From positions 1-8,130 of the forward strand of contig JAGXLE010000055.1 of assembly GCA_018334855.1 (NCBI GenBank): a stretch of DNA of 8,130 nt, written 5' to 3'. The translations under genes were made by a program, and so were the position numbers. This DNA is from Desulfobacterales bacterium (GTDB lineage Bacteria; Desulfobacterota; Desulfobacteria; Desulfobacterales; Desulfosalsimonadaceae). Below are positions 1 to 5,886 of the stretch, piece by piece (position 1 is the first letter of the stretch; every line of letters begins with the position of its first letter). The notes beneath the pieces are model-generated. The model ran no database searches, had not been told where the DNA came from, and was given only the letters and a program-made list of their open reading frames with translations.

Positions 1-1082
1 GGGGAACAGATTCGCCGGTTCCGGCCGGGTTGAGCCTTGATATGACAAACCCTCCCCCTAGCGGCGGCACCTTTGTGTTTCAGGGTCCTTTTGCATATAT
101 AAACGGGGATCTCGAAGAGATTGATATTGACGACATCGAAGACCAGAGCCTTTATTCGGGAAATGTAAAATGGGCGGGGATTGAAGACCGCTATTTCATG
201 ACCGCCCTTGTGCCGGTAAATCCTGGTCAGACTCAACTACGGCTTGCCCTGGAGCAAAGGCCCGAAAAGCTGCTGCGGGTTACTTACATGCAGCCCGGCA
301 ATTCCCTGGCATCCGGACAGCGCAAGCAGTACGAGTATAAACTGTTCATGGGGCCGAAGCGGATGCCGGAGCTTTCCGCCTTTGGACACGATTTAAACGA
401 GGCGATTAATTTCGGGTTTTTCGATATAATTGCCAAGCCCTGCTTATGGGCGATGAATCTGATTCATGATAATGTGGCCTCAAATTACGGCATAGCCATT
501 ATCCTTCTCACCATCGTGTTTAAAATAATTTTCTGGCCCCTGGGCAGCAAAAGTTACCGCTCGATGGCTGAAATGAAAAAGCTCCAGCCGATGATGGCCG
601 AGATCCGGAAAAAGTACAAAGACGACAAGAAGAAGATGAACGAAGAGGTCATGAGGCTTTATAAGACCTACAAGGTAAATCCCATGAGCGGGTGTTTGCC
701 CATGGTCGTTCAGATACCTGTTTTTATTGCCTTTTACCGGATGCTCTACGAAGCCATCGAACTGCGCCATGCTCCTTTTATGCTCTGGATCAATGATCTT
801 TCTGCCCCGGACAGGCTTTTTCGGTTTGATTTAGCCATACCGTTTATGACACCGCCGTATGGCATACCCGTTCTTACTATAGTTATGGGCGCAACCATGT
901 TTCTGCAGCAGAAGCTTTCCCCTCCGCCGGGAGACCCGTCTCAGGCCAAGTTCATGATGTTTATGCCGCTTATATTTACGGTAATTTTTATCAACTTCCC
1001 GGCCGGGCTGGTGCTTTATTGGCTTACAAACAACGTCATCTCGATCGCCCAGCAGTACTATATTACCCGGAAAACCGTTTAA
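1..1082 (+). CDS. yidC: Membrane protein insertase YidC (3' part; start lies outside the window)
   Basis: YidC inserts and folds inner-membrane proteins, alone or with SecYEG. The frame is open to the left edge (read from base 3), so the N-terminal helix and most of the large periplasmic domain are missing; about 360 residues are seen. Numbering from the TTG at base 30, the end of the periplasmic domain is at 15-108. The conserved insertase core follows, with hydrophobic segments near 150-172, 221-243, 277-295 and 308-335. Family hallmarks are visible: KLQPMMAEIRKKY in the cytoplasmic coiled hairpin, NPMSGCLPMVVQIPVF, and FPAGLVLYWLTNN near the end. By alignment with E. coli YidC from memory, the groove arginine (R366) is replaced by lysine (K165), a conservative change. 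There is no long basic C-terminal tail. The next gene, jag, starts 17 bp downstream, as is usual for this cluster. The internal TTG at base 30 is not the true start. Confidence 0.96.
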   Translation, partial: GTDSPVPAGLSLDMTNPPPSGGTFVFQGPFAYINGDLEEIDIDDIEDQSLYSGNVKWAGIEDRYFMTALVPVNPGQTQLRLALEQRPEKLLRVTYMQPGNSLASGQRKQYEYKLFMGPKRMPELSAFGHDLNEAINFGFFDIIAKPCLWAMNLIHDNVASNYGIAIILLTIVFKIIFWPLGSKSYRSMAEMKKLQPMMAEIRKKYKDDKKKMNEEVMRLYKTYKVNPMSGCLPMVVQIPVFIAFYRMLYEAIELRHAPFMLWINDLSAPDRLFRFDLAIPFMTPPYGIPVLTIVMGATMFLQQKLSPPPGDPSQAKFMMFMPLIFTVIFINFPAGLVLYWLTNNVISIAQQYYITRKTV

Positions 1083-1085
1083 CCC

Positions 1086-1090
1086 GGAGG
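1086..1090 (+). promoter_or_regulatory. Ribosome-binding site of jag
   Basis: GGAGG lies 9 nt upstream of the ATG at 1100. It fixes the jag start and sits in the 17-bp gap after the yidC stop codon, consistent with one transcript. Confidence 0.8.
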
Positions 1091-1099
1091 TTTTCATAA

Positions 1100-1936
1100 A
1101 TGAGTGAATATAAGGATTTCGAAGAAAAAAGCGTGGACAAGGCTGTTGAAAAGGCCAGCAACGAACTCGGCATTGCCGGTGATCAGTTGAAATATGACAT
1201 TATTTCCCATGGTTCCAGCGGTATCTTCGGACTCGTCGGCTCCAAAAAGGCCGTTATCAGAGTGGTCCTGCCGGGCAGTGATCGACAGTCACAATCCGCC
1301 GCCCCCGAGCCTGAAGAGCAAACAGATGATTCGGGTAACGAAGATAAAACCGCATCCGCTCTTGTAGAAGAAGCATTCGGTAATTCTCAGCCCGAGAGCA
1401 CAGAATTGCCGGAAAGCGAAAGCCCAGGCATAGATGAAGACACCCGTGCGGCTCTTATCGAATGGGTAAGGGGCTTTATAGACCGGGTGACCGCACTGAT
1501 TTCACCTGATTCAACTTTGGATGTGCATGAAACCGGGCAGGTGATTCGTTTCGAGATCCGCGGCGGAGACAGTGCCAGGCTTATCGGCAAAAAAGGCCAG
1601 ACGCTTGATGCAATACATTACCTGGTAGAAAAAGGTGTTTACAAGCAGTTCGGAAGCTCTGTTTCAATCGAGATTGACGTGGAAGGATACCTTGAAAAGC
1701 GGCGCTCGGAATTAACCTCTCTGGCTTCCCGGCTTGCAGAAAAAGCCCGGGAGACCGGAAAGCCGATGGTTATAAACCGTATCAACGCCCAGGACCGAAG
1801 AGTCGTGCATCTGACTCTGCGTGAAAACAGGAACGTGCGAACTCAGAGCGTTGGAAACGGGGATTTGAGAAAGCTTCTTATCATGCCGAAAAAAAAAGGA
1901 CAGGCAAAGCGCACCAATAAGTCCAACGGGGAATGA
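1100..1936 (+). CDS. jag: Jag / KhpB-like RNA-binding protein (Jag-N, KH and R3H domains)
   Basis: This 278-residue protein is a cytoplasmic single-stranded nucleic-acid-binding protein of the SpoIIIJ-associated (Jag, also EloR/KhpB) family, almost always encoded next to yidC. Three parts are visible. A Jag-N domain (about 1-57) contains GSSGIFGLVGSKKAVIRV. An acidic, low-complexity linker (about 65-113) is rich in Glu, Ser and Pro. A KH domain (about 118-195) has its GxxG loop as IGKKGQTLDAI (G163-G166). An R3H domain (about 203-265) has the R-x3-H core RRVVH (R233-H237). The tail is very basic. In other bacteria the family is linked to control of cell elongation and RNA metabolism; the role in this organism is inferred. 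Start and length fit the family, and a GGAGG precedes the ATG. Confidence 0.95.
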   Translation: MSEYKDFEEKSVDKAVEKASNELGIAGDQLKYDIISHGSSGIFGLVGSKKAVIRVVLPGSDRQSQSAAPEPEEQTDDSGNEDKTASALVEEAFGNSQPESTELPESESPGIDEDTRAALIEWVRGFIDRVTALISPDSTLDVHETGQVIRFEIRGGDSARLIGKKGQTLDAIHYLVEKGVYKQFGSSVSIEIDVEGYLEKRRSELTSLASRLAEKARETGKPMVINRINAQDRRVVHLTLRENRNVRTQSVGNGDLRKLLIMPKKKGQAKRTNKSNGE

Positions 1937-1995
1937 ATTTTTGGTGCCGGCGTTATTCTGCTTTTTCTTTGAAATATTAAAGAGTTTAAAAAAGC

Positions 1996-3408
1996 ATGGA
2001 TCGTTCAACCATCGCTGCTATTGCTACCCCCGAAGGCTACGGCGGCATCGGGGTGATCAAGGTTTCCGGACCTGATGCGCTGCCGGTCATCAGTTCTGTG
2101 TTCAGGCGGGGTGCTGCCAACGGCAGAATGCATCCAGGCGATGCCGAGGGCCCGGAGAGTTTTGAAAGCTGGCGCCTTTATTTCGGCCATATTATTGATC
2201 CTGATATTTGCCGGGTATTTGACGAGGTAATCCTTGCTGTAATGCGGGCTCCGCATTCCTATACGCGCGAGGATGTCGTGGAAATCCAGGCTCATGCCGG
2301 CCCCAAGGTCCTTTACAACATACTGGAGCTTTTATTTGCAAAAGGCCTTCGCCCGGCAGGGCCCGGCGAGTTTACCAGGCGGGCTTTTTTAAACGATCGC
2401 ATAGATCTGACACAGGCCGAGGCGGTGGCTGATCTGATAAATGCAGATTCTGATGCAGCCGTTGACATGGCCGTAACCCAGATGGCCGGCGGGCTTAAAT
2501 CATATATGGATTCTGTTCGCGGCGCGCTGGTATCTGCTCTGGCAGAAATCGAGGCAGTGATTGATTTTCCCGATGCTGTCGATGATGAAATAGATTCTGA
2601 CAAACTGATTGCCCATTTATCAAGTGAAGTAATACATCCTGTTGAAGATCTGCTAAACGCTTATGATTCCGGCCGCTTTTTGCGGGAAGGGCTCCGGGCG
2701 GTAATTATTGGTGGCCCGAATGTCGGCAAGTCTAGCTTGTTAAACCGCCTTGTTGGAAAGGATCGTGCGATTGTCACCGATATTCCCGGTACCACCCGTG
2801 ATTGTATTGAAGCCATGCTTACTGCAGGCGGCATTCCCGTTGTGCTTGCCGATACCGCCGGACTGCGGGAGGATCCCGACCAGGTCGAGCGGCTTGGTAT
2901 TGAAAAGACCCATGAATATTTACAATCTGCTGACCTTGTTTTGTTTGTGGTGGATGCAGGAGTTTCTTTACGCAGGCAAGATCAGGATCTTTTTGAGCAG
3001 TTATCAGAAAAACGGGTGATAGTTGTTATTAATAAGTCTGATCTTGAGCAACAAGACAGGCTGTGTGAACTTCCGCCCGAATGGCGGGACAGCGTGCCCT
3101 GCATATCCGTTTCAGCGCTGGAGGGCACCGGTATTGCCGATTTGGTAAAGAAAATGGCCGGTCTGGTTTCCGGACCCGCCGATTATTACCGGCAGGGCCT
3201 TGTTCCGAACTGGCGCCAGAAGGTTTTGCTTGACCGCCTTTACCGGGCTGTATCAGATGCCGTGTCTGCCCTTTATGGCGGCTCTGGTTATGAGCTTGTC
3301 TCTGTTGACCTCAGGGAGGCTCTTTTATCGGTTGACGAAATAACCGGTCAGTATGTCCAGGCCGACGTCCTTGACAGTATTTTTGCCCGTCATTGCGTCG
3401 GCAAGTAA
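1996..3408 (+). CDS. mnmE: tRNA uridine-5-carboxymethylaminomethyl(34) synthesis GTPase MnmE (TrmE)
   Basis: With MnmG, MnmE makes the cmnm5 modification on wobble U34 of certain tRNAs, using a methylene-tetrahydrofolate-derived carbon and GTP hydrolysis in the cytoplasm. The protein is full length (470 residues). It has the N-terminal folate-binding and dimerisation domain (about 1-120, with TIAAIATPEGYGGIGVIKVSG at its start region), then a helical domain interrupted by a Ras-like G domain. G motifs are G1 GGPNVGKS (239-246), G2 TDIPGTTRD (261-269), G3 DTAG (286-289), G4 NKSD (346-349) and G5 SALEG. The C terminus ends in CVGK (467-470), the family's C-[IVL]-G-K signature with the catalytic cysteine. 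The ATG at 1996 is preceded only by a weak purine stretch (AAAGAG), 59 bp after jag. The partner mnmG, often the next gene in other bacteria, is not here. Confidence 0.97.
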   Translation: MDRSTIAAIATPEGYGGIGVIKVSGPDALPVISSVFRRGAANGRMHPGDAEGPESFESWRLYFGHIIDPDICRVFDEVILAVMRAPHSYTREDVVEIQAHAGPKVLYNILELLFAKGLRPAGPGEFTRRAFLNDRIDLTQAEAVADLINADSDAAVDMAVTQMAGGLKSYMDSVRGALVSALAEIEAVIDFPDAVDDEIDSDKLIAHLSSEVIHPVEDLLNAYDSGRFLREGLRAVIIGGPNVGKSSLLNRLVGKDRAIVTDIPGTTRDCIEAMLTAGGIPVVLADTAGLREDPDQVERLGIEKTHEYLQSADLVLFVVDAGVSLRRQDQDLFEQLSEKRVIVVINKSDLEQQDRLCELPPEWRDSVPCISVSALEGTGIADLVKKMAGLVSGPADYYRQGLVPNWRQKVLLDRLYRAVSDAVSALYGGSGYELVSVDLREALLSVDEITGQYVQADVLDSIFARHCVGK

Positions 3409-3437
3409 AAATTTGCTGATCCGTGCAAGTTAAGTGT

Positions 3438-3453
3438 TGTTTCACGTGAAACA
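3438..3453. promoter_or_regulatory. parS: parS site 1 (ParB-binding centromere sequence)
   Basis: TGTTTCACGTGAAACA is a perfect 16-bp palindrome. It equals the widely conserved bacterial chromosomal parS consensus, where ParB loads, spreads and recruits SMC to segregate the origin region. It starts 30 bp after the mnmE stop codon, in non-coding DNA. Position near yidC-jag-mnmE fits, since parS sites cluster round the replication origin. No parA or parB gene is in the window. Confidence 0.93.
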
Positions 3454-3577
3454 GACCGAAAGGCCTGCTGTCTTTTATCATGCACAAGGACGTTATAGAT
3501 GACAGTTTCTTAAAAAAATCAATTTTGAGATGGCAAAGTAAAAAGTTCAGGATCAATGCGTGTTAAAGCCCTCGGAA

Positions 3578-3597
3578 TTAAGCGTACTTAATCGTAC
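3578..3597. repeat. Tandem 10-bp direct repeat
   Basis: TTAAGCGTAC is followed at once by TTAATCGTAC, two 10-bp units with one difference, about one helical turn each. The second unit runs into a CGTACG palindrome. Function is unknown. Confidence 0.6.
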
Positions 3598-3649
3598 GTC
3601 AAATTTTGCAGGTATGGCAGCACAACGCGGTTATTGAATTTCCTTGCTC

Positions 3650-3677
3650 CAAAAACATCAGGCGAGGCGAGAAGCCT
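3650..3677 (+). repeat. Dispersed hairpin repeat, copy 1
   Basis: This 28-bp stretch matches 5121-5148 at 24 positions. It folds as AGGC / 10-nt loop / GCCT, followed by TTTTT. In the other copy the stem is AAGC / GCTT, so one base pair has changed on both sides and pairing is kept. It lies 38 bp before the YkgJ-family start codon. Confidence 0.55.
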
Positions 3678-3715
3678 TTTTACAAATCCATCATAGATCA
3701 GGAGAAAGAATATTT

Positions 3716-4384
3716 ATGGATATTGACTTCATCCCTTTTTTTAAAAAATATGAATCAATTGCAGCTATGGCTGACGAGGCCTTCAACAGGATCAAGCTGG
3801 AATATCCCGAGGAGGTTGTCTGTGAGCCCGGCTGTACTGACTGCTGTTTTGCACTGTTTGATCTGACCCTTATTGAGGCCCTGTATTTAAATTATCATTT
3901 CAATACCCGTTTTACAGGAAAAGACCGTGAAGACATGCTCGGGAAGGCCAATGACGCTGACAGGAAAATTTATAAGCTCAAGCGGGAGGCCTACAAAAAA
4001 ACACAGGACGGTCAGGAGGAAGAAGAGGTGGTTGAAGAGATGGCCAGGGAAAGGATCAGGTGTCCTTTGCTTAACTCCTCCGATCTTTGCGATCTTTATG
4101 AGTTTCGTCCTGTGGCCTGCCGGATCTACGGGGCCCCTCTTGCCATTGGCGGAAAGGGAAGAACCTGCGGGCGCACCGGCTTTAAACCCGGCACACAGTA
4201 TCCGACTATCAATATGGATGTCATTCACGAACAGTTGCTTAAGCTTTCCGCCGAATTTGTTGAATCAATAGGGTCAAAGCATGTTAAAATGGGAGATGTG
4301 CTGGTTCCTGTTTCAATGGCCATGTTGACCGACTACAACGAAGAGTATCTCGGGATTGGCGGCAAGCAGGACTCTTCAACCTAA
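3716..4384 (+). CDS. YkgJ-family cysteine-cluster protein
   Basis: This 222-residue, probably cytoplasmic protein is of the YkgJ / CxxCxxCC family (formerly UPF0153), a putative metal- or Fe-S-cluster-binding family without a firmly known reaction. The N-terminal cluster is C36-x3-C40-x2-C43-C44 (CEPGCTDCC), a slight variant of the usual CxxCxxCC. Further cysteines are C116, C125, C135 (in RPVACRIYGAP, the family's RP.xCR-type motif) and C151. A charged, Glu-rich helical stretch (about 68-114) separates the two cysteine groups. The start at 3716 is chosen because AGGAGA (3700-3705) lies 10 nt upstream; the frame is open further up, to an ATG at 3644, but those residues overlap a repeat and are unlikely to be coding. 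The next gene begins 46 bp after the stop, and the pair probably forms an operon. Confidence 0.88.
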   Translation: MDIDFIPFFKKYESIAAMADEAFNRIKLEYPEEVVCEPGCTDCCFALFDLTLIEALYLNYHFNTRFTGKDREDMLGKANDADRKIYKLKREAYKKTQDGQEEEEVVEEMARERIRCPLLNSSDLCDLYEFRPVACRIYGAPLAIGGKGRTCGRTGFKPGTQYPTINMDVIHEQLLKLSAEFVESIGSKHVKMGDVLVPVSMAMLTDYNEEYLGIGGKQDSST

Positions 4385-4420
4385 ATTAAGGTTCAAAAGA
4401 ATCGTGAAGTTAATCTCTCC

Positions 4421-4425
4421 GGAGG
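4421..4425 (+). promoter_or_regulatory. Ribosome-binding site deciding the start of the 123-aa gene
   Basis: GGAGGAGG begins at 4418-4421 and the GGAGG core is 5 nt from the ATG at 4431. It favours that start over the in-frame ATG at 4356, which would overlap the YkgJ-family gene by 29 bp. Confidence 0.75.
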
Positions 4426-4430
4426 AGGCG

Positions 4431-4802
4431 ATGAATCTTACAGAAAAACAGAAAGACCGGCTGAAAGAAGCGATTTTTGACAGCATGTCGCCCCGCCGTC
4501 AGAAGCATATTTTAAAAAAGGGATATGACAAGTGGAATCCGTTTGAGGAGCCGAAAGATCCTATCGATATGCGCATGGACCGGTCTAAACGGACCATGAA
4601 CGATCTTATCCGCGAGTTTATGCAGGCCATTGACATGACCGGGCATGGGGAAGATTACCGGAAAGGGGCCCTTGAAATCTGCCTTGGCATTATTAACGAG
4701 GACGAGCGTTACCTTGGGATGCTTGACTTTGCGTGCTGGTACCGCACCCTGCTTGACAGGGAAGAACCCGGGGGACGCCCGGGTTCCGATTCCGGTGCAT
4801 AG
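4431..4802 (+). CDS. Conserved-looking hypothetical protein, 123 aa
   Basis: I do not recognise this family. From the ATG at 4431 it encodes 123 residues, soluble and largely helical in appearance. The N-terminal half is rich in Lys and Arg (KQKDRLKEAIF, SPRRQKHILKKGYDKW); the middle contains NPFEEPKDPIDMRMDRSKRT; the C-terminal half has helical stretches such as MNDLIREFMQAIDM and ALEICLGIINEDERYLGMLDF. No signal peptide or membrane helix is seen. The tail (GGRPGSDSGA) is low in complexity and is encoded over a perfect hairpin at 4764-4786. A strong ribosome-binding site, codon use like its neighbours and close spacing to the YkgJ-family gene support a real gene. The short gap suggests the two are expressed together, but no function follows from this. 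Confidence 0.78.
   Translation: MNLTEKQKDRLKEAIFDSMSPRRQKHILKKGYDKWNPFEEPKDPIDMRMDRSKRTMNDLIREFMQAIDMTGHGEDYRKGALEICLGIINEDERYLGMLDFACWYRTLLDREEPGGRPGSDSGA
4764..4786 (+). terminator. Perfect GC-rich hairpin at the end of the 123-aa gene (no U tract)
   Basis: GAACCCGGG (4764-4772) and CCCGGGTTC (4778-4786) form a perfect 9-bp stem with a 5-nt loop. It lies inside the coding sequence, 14 bp before the stop codon. The following bases are not T-rich, so it is not a standard Rho-independent terminator. It could pause transcription or protect the mRNA 3' end. Confidence 0.35.
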
Positions 4803-5080
4803 GACTGGCGGAAGGCGGTTTGTTCGCTGCTGACCGCTGTGCGCTCAAATGCGACTCACAAACTGCCCCCGCCTGCCCCATACCCCAACCGACCGGATAG
4901 CTTTCCAGCCTGATTGCGCCCTGCAATGAATCACCTTCCAGGATTATGACGCCATTACCATAATTTTCGTAAAAAGATTTTGGTCTTCAGGCTGTAGTGA
5001 CGTTTTTGGGTGGCTCATGGTTTTGGCAGTCTTCTGAGCGGGTAATGGAAGTTGAGGCGGCATTTGTCTTCTGTGAGAAA

Positions 5081-5096
5081 TGTTTCATGTGAAACA
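5081..5096. promoter_or_regulatory. parS: parS site 2 (one central mismatch)
   Basis: TGTTTCATGTGAAACA differs from the perfect parS at 3438 by one base in the central CG. Both half-sites (TGTTTCA and TGAAACA) are intact, and AT flanks extend the dyad by two bases each side. It lies in non-coding DNA. Confidence 0.82.
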
Positions 5097-5120
5097 TTAA
5101 TTTAGCTGTTTCGTAAGCAG

Positions 5121-5148
5121 CAAAAACATCAAGCGATGTGAGAAGCTT
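5121..5148 (+). repeat. Dispersed hairpin repeat, copy 2
   Basis: This is the partner of 3650-3677 (24 of 28 positions equal). Its stem is AAGC / GCTT round a 10-nt loop ending in GAGAA in both copies. It begins 25 bp after parS site 2 and leads into the large palindromic element. Confidence 0.55.
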
Positions 5149-5152
5149 CCAG

Positions 5153-5311
5153 GGAAATCTCTTTTTGCGCTCTCACAAAACTGCACTTTGGAGCCCTGAC
5201 GGTGGTGCGGAAAAGCGGGTTTCCGAGCGGAAATTGAGGCTCGGAGAGACTCCTGGAGCGAGGAAACTCCTTTTTCGCACCGCCGATCAGCCAGGGTGCT
5301 TTCGGATTTCC
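5153..5311 (+). repeat. Large imperfect palindrome, possible structured RNA or MITE-like remnant
   Basis: The core stem pairs 5200-5224 with 5262-5285, about 24 bp with a bulged C at 5216. Three positions pair only as G-U, and only if the plus strand is the RNA; the minus strand would have mismatches there. Inside, GAGC/GCTC (5225-5228, 5239-5242) and GGAG/CTCC (5243-5246, 5250-5253) can form two side hairpins, giving a three-way junction. Outside, CTGA/TCAG, GCAC/GTGC and GGAAATC/GATTTCC (5153-5159, 5305-5311) extend the fold with internal loops. No protein family is apparent in it. Whether it is transcribed, or is a remnant of a palindromic repeat family, cannot be decided from one copy. 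Confidence 0.55.
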
Positions 5312-5422
5312 TTTCTGCAAAAATACCACCGCTGCGGTTTAGATGGCTTTTTACGGAACCCTTAACATTGTTTAATCGAAAGTTAACGTGGGAACGTAAA
5401 TGCCCTAAAAAGAGATTTCAAT

Positions 5423-5438
5423 TTGTAAACGGTTACAA
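5423..5438. promoter_or_regulatory. LacI/GalR-like operator dyad
   Basis: TTGTAAACGGTTACAA has perfect 6-bp arms and fits the TGTAANCGNTTACA pattern known for GalR/LacI-type operators with a central CG. No such regulator or sugar gene is nearby, so binding is only suggested. It lies 72 bp before parS site 3. Confidence 0.3.
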
Positions 5439-5509
5439 CTTCGGGTGATTTTGGTTGTAATCTTGTGCCGGTATGAAAAGTTGAGAAGAGTTTAGCCTCT
5501 GAGGATAAA

Positions 5510-5525
5510 TGTTTCATGTGAAACA
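5510..5525. promoter_or_regulatory. parS: parS site 3 (one central mismatch)
   Basis: TGTTTCATGTGAAACA is identical to site 2, including two flanking bases on each side (AA and TT). Site 2 and site 3 lie 429 bp apart in the same orientation. Confidence 0.82.
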
Positions 5526-5540
5526 TTTGATCATGGCAAC

Positions 5541-5581
5541 AGAAAAAAATAAAAAAGCTGCGGGGTAAAACAGGGCAACTT
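5541..5581 (-). terminator. Rho-independent terminator of the small membrane-protein gene
   Basis: Read on the minus strand, AAGTTGC (5581-5575) pairs with GCAGCTT (5561-5555), seven pairs with one G-U, round a 13-nt loop. It is followed directly by a T-rich tract (TTTTATTTTTTT). It begins 7 bp after the stop codon of the gene at 5588-5779. Confidence 0.7.
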
Positions 5582-5587
5582 TGCTTA

Positions 5588-5779
5588 TTACCTTACCAGC
5601 CAGGCGATAAGTGGGAGCAGCAGTGCAAGAAGTATCAGCAGTCCGGGGGTTGATATGTAAGGCTTATACCAGGGATCCTGCCTGATTTTCGATTTTTTAA
5701 GCTCTGATAAAAACCAGTTACCAAGGATGCCCGCAGCTATCAAAACTGCAAGTATTTTTATTATTCCTATAATGTTCAA
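5588..5779 (-). CDS. Small integral membrane protein, 63 aa, function unknown
   Basis: I do not recognise the family. The protein has two hydrophobic segments, about residues 3-22 (IIGIIKILAVLIAAGILGNW) and 43-62 (a Leu-rich stretch ending PLIAWLVR). Between them is a short basic linker with KKSKIRQDPWYKPYISTPG, so both helices probably hairpin through the inner membrane. The start is taken as TTG at 5779, because AGAGG lies 7 nt upstream on the minus strand. The in-frame ATG at 5866 would add 29 residues without a ribosome-binding site and reach almost to the insertion sequence. A terminator follows at 5541-5581. The gene is transcribed towards the parS region and is preceded by a TATAAT. 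Its orientation is the same as the insertion sequence, so read-through from the transposase is possible. Confidence 0.68.
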   Translation of the reverse strand: MNIIGIIKILAVLIAAGILGNWFLSELKKSKIRQDPWYKPYISTPGLLILLALLLPLIAWLVR

Positions 5780-5851
5780 AACACATCCTCTTTTCAGGTT
5801 ATATGAACCTAAATTGCGTTTCAGATTTTTAAAAACATGATTTTGGAAAGG

Positions 5852-5880
5852 ATTATACCCACTCAACAGTCTAAAGTTTA
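5852..5880 (-). promoter_or_regulatory. Possible promoter of the 63-aa gene, touching the insertion-sequence edge
   Basis: A perfect -10 TATAAT lies at 5857-5852 on the minus strand. A weak -35 (TAAACT, 5880-5875) is 17 bp upstream and overlaps the putative target duplication. The leader to the TTG start would be about 65 nt. Confidence 0.4.
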
Positions 5881-5886
5881 AATGTC

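Larger units (their letters stand above)
3409..3715. other. Intergenic region with parS and short repeats, no convincing gene
   Basis: These 307 bp between mnmE and the YkgJ gene hold a perfect parS (3438-3453), a 10-bp tandem repeat (3578-3597) and one copy of a dispersed 28-bp hairpin sequence (3650-3677). No clear promoter or strong terminator was found. A small open frame at 3480-3566 lacks a ribosome-binding site. Confidence 0.6.
4803..5587. other. 785-bp gene-poor region with two parS sites and structured DNA
   Basis: Open frames here (for example 4693-4926 minus and 5138-5365 plus) show no protein-family features and overlap palindromes, so none is called. The stretch holds parS sites 2 and 3, a diverged duplication carrying them (about 4965-5098 and 5400-5527), a large self-complementary element (5153-5311), a hairpin repeat (5121-5148), a LacI/GalR-like dyad (5423-5438) and a terminator for the minus-strand gene that follows. 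For 4803-4960 I see nothing specific. Confidence 0.6.

Noticed and set aside
3449..3476. Hairpin CAGACCGAAAGGCCTG followed by CTGTCTTTT as a terminator of mnmE
   Set aside because: The stem is short with a mismatch and overlaps parS; the T run is only four bases.
3480..3566. 28-codon open frame starting MHKDVIDD
   Set aside because: No ribosome-binding site, very short, and no evidence of conservation from one sequence.
4693..4926. Open frame of 77 codons (minus) overlapping the 123-aa gene
   Set aside because: Its lower part is antisense to a better supported gene and its composition (Pro, Arg, Ser rich) is typical of a shadow frame.
5138..5365. Open frame of 75 codons (plus)
   Set aside because: It runs through the large palindrome, which explains the open frame on both strands, and has no ribosome-binding site or family features.
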